Shown in pieces: positions 5,668-12,454 of a stretch of DNA of 12,454 bases. Origin of the DNA: Pararhodospirillum photometricum DSM 122 (GTDB taxonomy: Bacteria; Pseudomonadota; Alphaproteobacteria; Rhodospirillales; Rhodospirillaceae); contig NC_017059.1 of NCBI RefSeq assembly GCF_000284415.1, positions 1,103,115-1,115,568 on the forward strand, read 5' to 3'. Both the position numbers and the translations under genes were made by a program. The number at the start of each line of letters is the position of its first letter. Positions within the stretch are counted from its first letter, which is position 1. A model generated the notes under the pieces. It was given only the letters and a program-made list of their open reading frames with translations, did not search any database and had not been told where the DNA came from.

Positions 5668-6690
5668 TTACTTGAGCAGGATCACGACGCGACGGTTCTG
5701 CGGCTCGCGCACGCCGTCGGGGGTCTGGACCAGCGGATCGCTTTCGCCCTTGGCGTACACGGCCACGGACGAACGAGGAATGCCATTGCGCTCCAGCTCG
5801 GCCATGACGGCCTCGGCGCGGCGCATGGACAGACGCTCGTTGTAGACCGGCGTCCCGGAGCGGTCGGCGTGGCCGGTCACTTCGATGGTCGAGGTGCCCT
5901 TGGACTTGGCGGCCTTGGCGGCGGAGTTGACGATCCCGGCCGCTTCCGGCGTGATCGCCACGCTGTTGAAGTCGAAGAACACGAGGTAGGATTCGGGCAC
6001 CTGGACCACGGCCTTGGCGGCCACCGGCTGCACCGGAGCGGCCGGAGCGGGGGCGGCGGCCATCGGCTTGGCCGGGGCGCCAAACGCGTAGCGCAGGCCC
6101 AGCATCACCGTGTGGTTCAGGTAGTTTTCATAGGAGGCGTCGCCCGCCGCCGGATTCTCGAATTCCATCCCGGTCGTGCCGAGGAAGCGATAGTCCAGGG
6201 TCACGCCCACGTTCTGGGTGACGTTGTAGCCCACGCCGGCGATGCCCTGGAAGCCAAAGGCGCCGCTCAGGTCATCCTTGATCTGGCCCGCGTCCATCTT
6301 GCCGATGACCCAGCCCAAGCCGGCACCAACATACGGATAGAAGGCCGTTCCGGTGGGGATGTCGTAGAGGGCGTTGACCATCAGCGCCACGGAATCGATG
6401 CTGCCATCGTTCGCATAGGTGCCGATCTTGTCGATGCCGTTGGAGCGCCAGGTGGCTTCCAATTCAACGCGCGGCCCCCCGAAGGAGTAGCCGGCGGCAC
6501 CGCCAACGGCGTATCCCAGATTGGTTTCGACGTCGCGGCTGACCGCGCCGACATCCAACTCGCGCTCAATGTTGAAGTTCACACCGCCTTGCAGCGCCAC
6601 GTAAGGGCCCTGGGGCGTCTGGGCCTGAGCGGCCAGCGGCAGCAACGCCGCCGCGCCGGCCAGAACAGCGTAATGAAAGGTCTTGGTCAT
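5668..6690 (-). CDS. OmpA-family outer-membrane protein with C-terminal peptidoglycan-binding domain
   Basis: This 340-residue protein starts at the ATG at 6690. The signal peptide is 1-24 (MTKTFHYAVL...LAAQAQ). Residues about 25-203 form an eight-stranded barrel of the OmpA/Omp25 type, with alternating strands such as GPYVALQGGVNF and FYPYVGAGLGWVIG and a final strand HTVMLGLRYAF. An Ala/Pro linker follows at 205-222. The OmpA C-terminal domain (about 233-340) has FFDFNSVAITPEA, TGHADRSGTPVYNERLSMRRAEAV and REPQNRRVVI. Asp276 and Arg291 correspond to the diaminopimelate-binding Asp and Arg of E. coli OmpA. Known role: tethering the outer membrane to peptidoglycan. A TTG at 6714 could add 8 residues but would spoil the signal peptide. 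The ribosome site is weak (only GGGATC nearby). The gene has its own terminator and a structured leader, so it looks monocistronic. Confidence 0.93.
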   Translation of the reverse strand: MTKTFHYAVLAGAAALLPLAAQAQTPQGPYVALQGGVNFNIERELDVGAVSRDVETNLGYAVGGAAGYSFGGPRVELEATWRSNGIDKIGTYANDGSIDSVALMVNALYDIPTGTAFYPYVGAGLGWVIGKMDAGQIKDDLSGAFGFQGIAGVGYNVTQNVGVTLDYRFLGTTGMEFENPAAGDASYENYLNHTVMLGLRYAFGAPAKPMAAAPAPAAPVQPVAAKAVVQVPESYLVFFDFNSVAITPEAAGIVNSAAKAAKSKGTSTIEVTGHADRSGTPVYNERLSMRRAEAVMAELERNGIPRSSVAVYAKGESDPLVQTPDGVREPQNRRVVILLK

Positions 6691-6993
6691 GGCAATTGGA
6701 TCCCATATGCCCAAAGTGAAACAGCGCGCGGGCCCCTCCCGTGCCCGGTGGCGCCCCCCTGGGGCGGAGTCCCTGAGCGGGACGCCTCCCCAACGGGAAA
6801 CGCATGGACCCGCGTCGATCCCGCCTGTGCCCTAAGATCCGGGCTCCCCGGACGAGAGGCAAGGCTGAAACCGTTTTAGAAGGCCGATTTCCGCCGGTGT
6901 GTGCCCTGGGTGTCACAGTGTGATGAGGGTGCAACCCCTCGGGGTCATCGATCGTCCTGGTCTGCCGGCGCCTCTCCCGTGGGCCTTGTTTCC
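6691..6993 (-). promoter_or_regulatory. Leader and spacer of the ompA-family gene
   Basis: This is about 300 nt without a gene, between the kinase stop and the OmpA ATG. It holds a large imperfect hairpin: 6761-6773 pairs with 6779-6791, 11 of 13 pairs, loop TGAGC. One arm contains TTGGGGAGGC on the minus strand, identical to the left arm of repeat copy 5. It also holds an 11-nt palindrome TCACAGTGTGA (6913-6923) and ACCCC-TC-GGGGT (6934-6945). I see no convincing -35/-10 pair on the minus strand, although the promoter must lie here. Confidence 0.5.
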
Positions 6994-9789
6994 TCACGAG
7001 GTGGGGCCCAGGAGAGCGAGTCCGGGGTCCCGGGGTCCCCTCGCGCGGCTGGGCGTTGGGTCGTCGGAGGTGCCCTCGGGGGCCGCGAGACGGGAGAGAG
7101 GGGCGATGCGTGGCACCGTCACCAAAAAGCGGCTGCCCCCGCCTGGAAAAGTGTCCACCTCGATCCGCCCCCCCAAGGTGTGGGTCACGAGGTTGTAGAC
7201 GATGTTGAGCCCGAGGCCCGAGCCCCCCTGGCCACGCCGGGTGGTGAAGAAGGGATCGAACAGGCGCCGCCGGACCTCGGCGCTCATGCCCACCCCCGAG
7301 TCGGCCACGGTCATCTCGATCTGGTCATCGGCCCCGACCTGGGCGCTCAGGCGCAAAACCCCGGGGGTGGCCGGATCGGGGAAGGCGTGAATGAGGGCAT
7401 TCATCACCAGATTGGCAATAATGCGGGCAAAGGCGCCAGGGTAGCTGTCGAGGATCAGGCCCTCGGGGATCTCGACGTCGAGGCGGTGGGGAGCCTTGCG
7501 CAGCGGCGGCCCTAGGCTCAACAGAACCTCGTGGGTATAGTGCGCCAGATCAAAGCGCCGACGCTCGTCGCTGGTCTGGTCCACCGCCACCTGCTTGAAG
7601 CTCTGGATCAGTTCCGAGGCCCGTTCCGTGTTGGCGAGCAACAAGGTGGACGCCTCCTCAATCTGCTCGAGAAAGGCCAGGAAGCTGGAGCGACGCAAGG
7701 TGTCGTTCTCGACCTGCTGGCGTAAGGCCCGCGTCTCGTCGGCGATGAGCGAGGCCGCGGTCACGGCAATGCCCACCGGGGTGTTGATCTCGTGGGCCAC
7801 CCCCGCCACCAGTTGTCCCAGCGACGCCATCTTTTCAGCCTCCACCAAATGCCCCTGGGCATCGCGCAGATCGGCCAGGGCCTTCTCGGCCGCGTCCTTG
7901 GCTCGGGTCAGGTCGGCACGGACCCGCTCGCGTTCGGTGATGTCGCGCAGGCTCCACAGCCGACCAGCGATCGCACCGCCTACCCGGAAGGGCGCCGTGT
8001 ACCCCTCCAGCAAGCGGCCGTCCGCCAGCACCAGGGTATCGGCAGCCACCGCCTCGGGCGAGGCAAGCACACCTTGATACAGGTTCAAGAAAGACTGCGG
8101 ATCCGCCATCGTCTCCCCCGACATCTGGGCGCGGCGCGGCTGGGCGTAGGTCACCATGCGGTCGGGATCAAGGCCCAGCAGTTCATGGAAGCGCCGGTTC
8201 GAGGTGATGATGGTGCCCTCGCGGTCGGTGACCATCAGGCCATCCACCGATGCCTCCTGGGCCGCCGCCAGCAACGCCAAAAAATGAGCGCGCTCGGCCT
8301 CGGCCCGGTGACGCTCCGAGGTATCGCTCAAGGTCACCACCGTGACTCGCCGCCCCGCATGATCAAGGACATGCGCGCTCATGTCGGCCGGAAACATCGT
8401 CCGGGCCCGCCAGCAGTACACCCCCATGACCTGGTGAGTGTGCGCGGCGCGCTCCATCATGGCGAGCACGCTCTCGTTGCCTGTTCCGGGAATGCCGGGG
8501 TTGCCGGGCGGCGCCACCAGACGCCCCAGGCTGGTGCCGACCAGCGAGGCCGTCTGGCCAAAAAGATCCTGGGCCGAGCGGCTGGCCGCGATCACGGTGC
8601 CCGAGGCATCCACGCTGAGAATTCCCTCGGGCACCGCGTCGATGACCGCCCGCAGGTGGGCTTCACTGGCGCGCAGATCGCCCTCGCGGGCCGCGATGGT
8701 GGCCAACAGGTCCTTGAGCGCTGCCGCCATGTCGCTGATTTCGTCGTTGCCCGTGCTGGGGACCGGCACAGCGTGCCCGGTCACGTGGGCTGCCATGCTG
8801 TGGCGCAGGGCGCCCAGGCGGCGAATGACGGTGCGGTGCGCATAAAAGCCCAGCAATCCCGCCGTCACCAAAGACAACACGGCCAACCCCAGCAACAGGC
8901 CCCCCATGCGGACTAAGGTGTGCTGCTGCTTGCGCGCCGCCTCCAAGATGGCGGTTTCGCTGTCGTGGACCAGCGCACTGGCGGCAAACACCAAGCGAAA
9001 GGCATAACGGGTGTACGCCGTGAGCAGGGCGTCCGTGCGCCGCCGCACCGCGTCTTGGCGCTCGCGCAGGGCATAGGGATCGGCGCCCGCCACGTCGGGG
9101 GGCAACACCGCAAGGTAATCTGAAAGCGCCGCGCCGCTCCCGGCCAGCGCGGCGTTTACCCGGGCCAGCGCCGCGCCGTGCGCCGTGCGCAGGTCGGGCA
9201 GTCGGCCCAGCGGGACCGTCGGGATTTGTTCCAGAAAAGCCCGGATCTCGGACAACCCCAGCCGCGCCGCGATCCGGGCCTCGGCCGACAGGCCAGGGAA
9301 AGGGCGTTCAACTTCAAGTCGCGCCACCTCCAGGGCTCGGCGGCTCTCGTCCAGGCGCTCGCGCAGGCTTCGCTCTAGCACGATCCGCTCGGCGATCTGC
9401 TGGTCGAGGACACTTAAGGTCGCCACCAAGTCGGCGCGGCGCCGGGCCACGTCTTCCAGCAGGGGGGACGACGGGACCCGGGGGCGCAGCCGGGCCAGCA
9501 GATCCTCCAGCCCTTGCGCCTGAGTCCGAATCCGGTCGCTGGCCGAGCGCCGTTCCACATCGGTATGGGCCATCACCAGTTGGGGGGCCAGCGCCACTAG
9601 CGCCTGGGCGCCCTCGGCCAGGGCATGAGCCAGCGCCTGGGCGGGCAGGGCCTCGTCCATGATCGCCCGCTGCGATCGTTCCACGGCCTGAAACGACAGC
9701 AGGCCCACCGCGCTGGCGGCTACCGAGATCAGGGCCGTTGCGAGAAAGGCACCCAGGAGACGGGCGCCGACCGTGATGCGTCGTGTCAC
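6994..9789 (-). CDS. Membrane sensor histidine kinase with TorS-like helical periplasmic sensor, HAMP and two PAS domains
   Basis: This 931-residue kinase starts at the GTG at 9789, with GAGGGA 7-8 nt upstream. TM1 is about 12-33 and TM2 about 295-316. They enclose a roughly 260-residue, all-helical, Arg/Leu/Glu-rich periplasmic domain that resembles the TorS-type four-helix sensor in length and in the helix running into TM2. HAMP spans about 317-370, PAS1 about 376-490 and PAS2 about 505-620. A coiled coil (620-655) leads to the H box GVAHEINTPVGIA with His666. The ATPase domain has the N box (NLVMNALIHAF, 793-803), G1 DSGVGM (830-835), F box FDPFFTT and G2 GSGLGL (856-861), so it should be active. 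There is no receiver or Hpt domain and no response regulator in the window, so it is an orphan here. The divergent neighbour is a periplasmic binding protein, a possible ligand-bearing partner as in TorT-TorS (inference). Confidence 0.92.
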   Translation of the reverse strand: MTRRITVGARLLGAFLATALISVAASAVGLLSFQAVERSQRAIMDEALPAQALAHALAEGAQALVALAPQLVMAHTDVERRSASDRIRTQAQGLEDLLARLRPRVPSSPLLEDVARRRADLVATLSVLDQQIAERIVLERSLRERLDESRRALEVARLEVERPFPGLSAEARIAARLGLSEIRAFLEQIPTVPLGRLPDLRTAHGAALARVNAALAGSGAALSDYLAVLPPDVAGADPYALRERQDAVRRRTDALLTAYTRYAFRLVFAASALVHDSETAILEAARKQQHTLVRMGGLLLGLAVLSLVTAGLLGFYAHRTVIRRLGALRHSMAAHVTGHAVPVPSTGNDEISDMAAALKDLLATIAAREGDLRASEAHLRAVIDAVPEGILSVDASGTVIAASRSAQDLFGQTASLVGTSLGRLVAPPGNPGIPGTGNESVLAMMERAAHTHQVMGVYCWRARTMFPADMSAHVLDHAGRRVTVVTLSDTSERHRAEAERAHFLALLAAAQEASVDGLMVTDREGTIITSNRRFHELLGLDPDRMVTYAQPRRAQMSGETMADPQSFLNLYQGVLASPEAVAADTLVLADGRLLEGYTAPFRVGGAIAGRLWSLRDITERERVRADLTRAKDAAEKALADLRDAQGHLVEAEKMASLGQLVAGVAHEINTPVGIAVTAASLIADETRALRQQVENDTLRRSSFLAFLEQIEEASTLLLANTERASELIQSFKQVAVDQTSDERRRFDLAHYTHEVLLSLGPPLRKAPHRLDVEIPEGLILDSYPGAFARIIANLVMNALIHAFPDPATPGVLRLSAQVGADDQIEMTVADSGVGMSAEVRRRLFDPFFTTRRGQGGSGLGLNIVYNLVTHTLGGRIEVDTFPGGGSRFLVTVPRIAPLSRLAAPEGTSDDPTPSRARGPRDPGLALLGPTS

Positions 9790-9868
9790 GCTGTGTTCCC
9801 TCGCCGTGGCCCGGTTTTTCCCCGGTCAGCATGACGGCTCCCCTGGGGGGCGTCAAACACGCGATGGC

Positions 9869-9897
9869 TGCCTGTTGGCGCGCCGGGTGGTATCATG
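9869..9897 (+). promoter_or_regulatory. Possible promoter for the solute-binding protein
   Basis: TATCAT (9892-9897) matches the -10 consensus at 5 of 6 positions. At 17 nt spacing the -35 position reads CTGCCT, which is poor. The leader would be about 135 nt. The 9790-10040 spacer must also hold the divergent kinase promoter, which I could not locate. Confidence 0.3.
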
Positions 9898-10040
9898 AGA
9901 GGGGAAGTCTGAGGATGGTCGGGCAGGTCGGGCTTCCTCGCCCCCTCGGCACGGGGAGGGACCCCCTCCACCGTAAAGCCGGGGGCGGGCGGGTGTGGTC
10001 GATCTCTGTCTTAAAGCAAACGTGGGAAGAGGAGCGTGGT

Positions 10041-11108
10041 ATGCGGGGGGACCGGCCGAAGGGGCAGGGGGGGAGGGCAGGCCTCAGATTCGCAGGGGGG
10101 CTCGTCGTGAGCCTCTTGCTGGCGACCGGGGCGCTGGCCCAGGAGCGTTCCCCCACGGTGGGCCGGATCAAGGAGCGGGGCGAGGTGACCTGCGGTGTCA
10201 GCCCCAACCTGCCGGGCATGAGTGCGGTCGATCCCCGGGGCGAGTGGGGGGGGCTGGATGTCTCCTATTGCCGCGCCCTCGCCGCCGCCGTGCTCGCCGA
10301 TGCCACCCGGGTGCGCTTTGTCCCGCTGGCGACCACCGCGCGCTTCGATGCCTTGGCCCAGGGCGATGTGGACGTTCTCAGCCGGGCCACAACGTGGACC
10401 TTGTCGCGCGATGCCGGGCGGGGCTTGACAATGGTGGGAGTCTCTCTCCACGACGGGCAGCGCCTGTTGTTTTGGAACGATGTGGCCGGCGCCGACCTGG
10501 GGGCCATGCCCTCGGGCACCCGGATCTGTGCCTTGCAAGGCACCACGTCGTTCGTCGTCCTCAAGGAGGTGGTGGAAAGCCGGGCTCTGCCTTTGGTGAT
10601 CAAAACCTATCTGTCGCCCGATGAAGCCCGGAGCGCCCTTTTTTCCCACGCCTGCGACGGGTTCACCGACGATGGTGTGGCTCTCGCTGCGGTTCTTTTG
10701 GCCGAGGCGCCCCGGCCTCAGGATTTTCGGCTGTTGCCCGAGGTGCTCTCGCAAGAGCCGCTGGGCCCCGTGGTGCGTGATGATGACCCTGCTTGGTTCG
10801 ACATCGCCCGCTGGACCTTGTTTGCCTTGATCCAGGCCGAGGCCTGGGATCTGCATCGGGCCACCGTCCAGGTCGCGCTTACCCAGCCGCAAGATCCCAT
10901 GCGCCGGCGCTTCCTGGGCCTGGATCCCGGGGTGGGAGCGCCTTTGGGCCTTGATGACCAGTGGGTCCGGCGGATTGTGACCCAGGTCGGCAGTTACCGC
11001 GATGTCTATGAGACCTCCCTCGGCGCCTTGAGCCCGCTTAAGCTGCCGCGCGGGCCCAATGCCTTGGTGAAAGATGGCGGCCTCTTGTGGGCGCCGTCCT
11101 TTCGGTGA
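10041..11108 (+). CDS. AapJ-type periplasmic amino-acid-binding protein (orphan)
   Basis: This 355-residue secreted protein of the amino-acid ABC-transporter binding family (SBP_bac_3) is closest to AapJ, the general L-amino-acid binder. It starts at ATG 10041, with AGAGGAG 6 nt upstream; longer in-frame starts lack a ribosome site. The signal peptide is about 1-33, ending ATGALAQ. AapJ-like blocks are EVTCGVSPNLPGMSAVDPRG (48-67), GEWGGLDVSYCRALAAAVL (67-85), LSRATTWTLSRD (113-124), the hinge SQEPLGPVVRDDDPAWFDI (237-255) and GPNALVKDGGLLWAP near the end. Four Cys (51, 77, 163, 205) sit where I expect AapJ disulfides. The ligand loop is altered: GTTSF at 167-171 where AapJ has GTTTE, and CDGFTDD where it has CDVYTTD. 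No permease or ATPase gene follows, so it may serve a distant transporter or the divergent kinase. Confidence 0.88.
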   Translation: MRGDRPKGQGGRAGLRFAGGLVVSLLLATGALAQERSPTVGRIKERGEVTCGVSPNLPGMSAVDPRGEWGGLDVSYCRALAAAVLADATRVRFVPLATTARFDALAQGDVDVLSRATTWTLSRDAGRGLTMVGVSLHDGQRLLFWNDVAGADLGAMPSGTRICALQGTTSFVVLKEVVESRALPLVIKTYLSPDEARSALFSHACDGFTDDGVALAAVLLAEAPRPQDFRLLPEVLSQEPLGPVVRDDDPAWFDIARWTLFALIQAEAWDLHRATVQVALTQPQDPMRRRFLGLDPGVGAPLGLDDQWVRRIVTQVGSYRDVYETSLGALSPLKLPRGPNALVKDGGLLWAPSFR

Positions 11109-11116
11109 TTGAGGAG

Positions 11117-11150
11117 AAAAGGCCGGGGAGGTGCTGCCCCCCGGACCCCG
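11117..11150 (+). repeat. Dispersed hairpin repeat, copy 4 (at pseudogene breakpoint)
   Basis: AAAAGGCCGGGGAGGT, a short loop, then GCCCCCCGGACCCC follows the plan of the other copies. The outer stem is CCGGGG with CCCCGG, so the second pair of the stem is C-G where copies 1, 3 and 5 have T-A. The inner stem is degraded. It begins 8 nt after the binding-protein stop and ends exactly where similarity to the thioesterase family begins. Confidence 0.7.
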
Positions 11151-11496
11151 GCCTGTGGCGCGCCGTGGTCAAGGAACGCTGGTCGCCGGTGCTGGGGGCT
11201 GCATTGTCCAGTTTCGTCGGCCCCTGCGCCCGTTCCAGCGCTTTGTCCTCAAGAGCCGCATGCTCTCCTGGGACGACAAGTGGGTGTATATCGACCACCG
11301 CGTGGAGTCCGAGGGCGCGCTGGTCTGTTATGCCATGGTGCGCGGTGCCTTCGTCGGCCGGGGTGGGGTGATCCCGCCGGCCGAGGTCGTGGCCCGTACC
11401 GCCTTTACCGGTCCCACGCCGCCGTTGCCCCCTTGGGCCCAGGCGTGGCCCACCGCCGACACGGCCCCCCGTCCCTTGCTGCGCGAGGCGTCATGA
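11150..11496 (+). pseudogene. Truncated, frameshifted 4-hydroxybenzoyl-CoA-type thioesterase (THEM6-like, 4HBT_2)
   Basis: Two pieces in different frames make one recognisable C-terminal half. First comes GLWRAVVKERWSPVLGAA (from 11150), then, after a shift at about 11201-11208, IVQFRRPLRPFQRFVLKSRM and SWDDKWVYIDHRVESEG to the TGA at 11494-11496. Joining them as A-I-V-Q-F needs one extra base, so one base has been lost. In the family, as I recall it, this region follows a segment DLD.NLHMNNGRY...GR.DL, the start of the hotdog fold with its active-site Asp. Here that N-terminal 60-70 residues are missing and repeat copy 4 stands in their place. About 115 residues remain, with no sensible start codon. 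The stop overlaps the next start (ATGA), showing that this was once the coupled upstream partner of the dehydrogenase gene. Confidence 0.75.
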
Positions 11497-12329
11497 CCAC
11501 GCTGAAAAACAAGACCCTGTTTATTACCGGCGCCAGTCGGGGTATCGGCAAGGCGATCGCCCTGCGCGCCGCCCGCGATGGCGCCAACATCGTGATCGCC
11601 GCCAAAACCGACCAGCCCCATCCTAAACTGCCCGGCACCATCCACGAGGCTGCCGCCGAGATCGTCGCGGCGGGCGGGCAGGCCCTGGCGCTGGCCGTGG
11701 ACATTCGCGACGAAGGGGCGGTGGCCGAGGCGGCGGCGCGGGCGGCCGCGACCTTCGGCGGTATTGATATTGTGGTCAACAACGCCAGCGCCATCTCGCT
11801 GACTCCGACCCCGCAGACGCCCCCCAAGCGCTTCGACCTCATGATGTCGGTCAACGTGCGCGGGACCTATGTCGTGACCCAGGCCTGCCTGCCCTGGCTG
11901 GCCAAGGCGCCCAACCCCCATATCCTCACCTTGTCGCCGCCGCCGTCGATCCATCCCCAGTGGTATGGCGGCCATGTCGCCTATACCATCAGCAAGATGG
12001 GCATGAGCCTGTGTGTGCTGGGCTGGGCCGAGGAGTTCCGCGACCAGGGGATTGCCGCCAACGCCTTGTGGCCGCGCAGCATCATCGCCACGGCGGCCCT
12101 GGCCATGTTGGGCGGGGCCGTGGATCCGGCCCGCTGCCGGACCCCGGAGATCGTCGCCGACGCCGCTCATGCCATTCTGACCCGGCCGGCTCGGGGCTGC
12201 ACGGGCAACTTCTTTCTGGATGAGGAGGTGTTGCGCGAGGCGGGGGGTGTTGATTTTACGCGCTATGCGGTTGATCCGGGGCAGCGGTTGTTGCCCGATC
12301 TCTTTGTTCCGGGGCTGGAGGAAGGGTAA
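11493..12329 (+). CDS. HSDL2-type short-chain dehydrogenase/reductase
   Basis: This 278-residue classical SDR has the NAD(P)-binding TGASRGIG (12-19), NNAS (96-99), NVRG (121-124), catalytic Ser148 (LTLSPPPS) and the YxxxK pair Tyr164/Lys168 (AYTISKMG). An N-terminal AAKTDQPHPKLPGTIHEAA segment, QWYGGHVAYTISKMGMSLCVLGWAEEF and the late TGNFFLDEEVLREAG plus LLPDLF blocks are characteristic of the HSDL2-like group, which lacks the usual GxxxG cofactor-discriminating Arg I can place with certainty. The substrate is unknown; members of this group act around fatty-acyl or isoprenoid metabolism. The start is ATG 11493, overlapping the thioesterase stop, with GAGG (11485-11488) 4 nt upstream. An open frame continues upstream to 11109 but reads through pseudogene sequence with no similarity. 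Loss of the upstream gene may have changed its translation. Confidence 0.9.
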   Translation: MTTLKNKTLFITGASRGIGKAIALRAARDGANIVIAAKTDQPHPKLPGTIHEAAAEIVAAGGQALALAVDIRDEGAVAEAAARAAATFGGIDIVVNNASAISLTPTPQTPPKRFDLMMSVNVRGTYVVTQACLPWLAKAPNPHILTLSPPPSIHPQWYGGHVAYTISKMGMSLCVLGWAEEFRDQGIAANALWPRSIIATAALAMLGGAVDPARCRTPEIVADAAHAILTRPARGCTGNFFLDEEVLREAGGVDFTRYAVDPGQRLLPDLFVPGLEEG

Positions 12330-12330
12330 G

Positions 12331-12366
12331 GAAGGTTGGGGAGGCGCGGCCTCCCCAAGCCCCTCG
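12331..12366 (+). repeat. Dispersed hairpin repeat, copy 5
   Basis: This is a perfect 10-bp stem, TTGGGGAGGC (12336-12345) and GCCTCCCCAA (12349-12358), with a GCG loop, followed by GCCCCTCG. Compared with copy 3 the outermost pair is T-A rather than C-G, with both sides changed. It starts immediately after the dehydrogenase stop codon. Confidence 0.85.
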
Positions 12367-12439
12367 ATGCCTGGGGGCATGTATGGTGTGCATGTACCCC
12401 ATGCCTTTCGTCGGCTTGTTTTCCCCTCCAGGTCGTGTC

Positions 12440-12454
12440 ATGACGATCTTGGGG
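12440..12454 (+). CDS. Possible start of the next gene (five codons, runs off right edge)
   Basis: ATG ACG ATC TTG GGG (MTILG) is preceded by AGG at 12430-12432 with 7 nt spacing. Too little is visible to say more. The spacer before it (12367-12439) holds a small hairpin ATGCC-TGGG-GGCAT and two copies of GCATGTA (12377 and 12390). Confidence 0.25.

Noticed and set aside
5443..6879. A 478-codon plus-strand frame across the OmpA region
   Set aside because: It is antisense to a clear OmpA-family protein and crosses both its terminator and its leader. The Gly/His/Arg-rich translation is a shadow.
6913..6923. TCACAGTGTGA palindrome as a second CRP site
   Set aside because: The half-sites face the wrong way (TCACA then TGTGA, one-base centre) compared with TGTGA-N6-TCACA, so it is not a CRP operator. 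It is kept only as an unexplained palindrome.
9783..10040. N-terminal extension of the solute-binding protein by 86 codons
   Set aside because: It would place the signal peptide deep inside the protein. ATG 10041 has a strong AGAGGAG site and leads straight into the signal sequence.
11109..11492. N-terminal extension of the dehydrogenase
   Set aside because: It reads through the thioesterase remnant in a wrong frame and has no SDR similarity. ATG 11493 begins right before the Rossmann motif.
12377..12396. Direct repeat GCATGTA (two copies 13 nt apart)
   Set aside because: Two 7-mers are too short to call an operator or attachment site without conservation.
1..12454. CRISPR arrays, tRNA/rRNA, insertion sequences, phage genes or toxin-antitoxin pairs
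   Set aside because: I looked for spaced direct repeats, cloverleaf-like segments, transposase motifs and small gene pairs and saw none that could be supported.

Overview
The window looks like a chromosomal segment of a high-GC alphaproteobacterium, most likely a purple non-sulfur member of the Rhodospirillales (Rhodospirillum/Pararhodospirillum type). This placement is an inference. It rests on a FzlA-type GST-fold division protein (an alphaproteobacterial family), an AapJ-type binding protein, the alphaproteobacterial form of the DinG-like helicase N-terminus, and very strong GC bias, which produces many long antisense shadow frames. No phage, insertion sequence, CRISPR array, tRNA or rRNA was seen.

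Layout, left to right. Positions 1-250 (-) hold the N-terminal end of a DinG-like helicase. It is divergent from a stand-alone cyclic-nucleotide-binding protein (439-819, +), and the space between them carries a near-perfect CRP-type operator. Next come fzlA (960-1628), a strong terminator-like hairpin, and a single-PDZ HtrA/Deg periplasmic protease (1702-2793). A promoter at 2863-2891 starts a probable operon of two unrecognised proteins (2966-3502 and 3533-4864) followed 7 nt later by mtgA, a peptidoglycan glycosyltransferase (4872-5594). A convergent OmpA-family porin/peptidoglycan anchor lies at 5668-6690 (-), with a T-rich terminator between it and mtgA. Then a large membrane-bound hybrid-less sensor kinase (6994-9789, -) is divergent from an orphan AapJ-type solute-binding protein (10041-11108, +). 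Last are a truncated, frameshifted thioesterase pseudogene (11150-11496), an HSDL2-type short-chain dehydrogenase overlapping it by ATGA (11493-12329), and perhaps the first codons of another gene at the right edge.

Taken together, the middle of the window is rich in cell-envelope and division functions: FzlA (FtsZ regulation), HtrA (periplasmic quality control), MtgA (glycan polymerisation) and OmpA (outer membrane to peptidoglycan tether). The two unknown helical proteins are embedded in that group and appear co-transcribed with mtgA. They are the best candidates here for undescribed biology.

A dispersed intergenic hairpin repeat, consensus near AAGGCTGGGGAGGC-loop-GCCTCCCCAGRCCCC, occurs five times (around 302, 842, 2802, 11117 and 12332). 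Two of its base pairs change in a compensatory way between copies, and one copy sits exactly on the truncation point of the thioesterase pseudogene.
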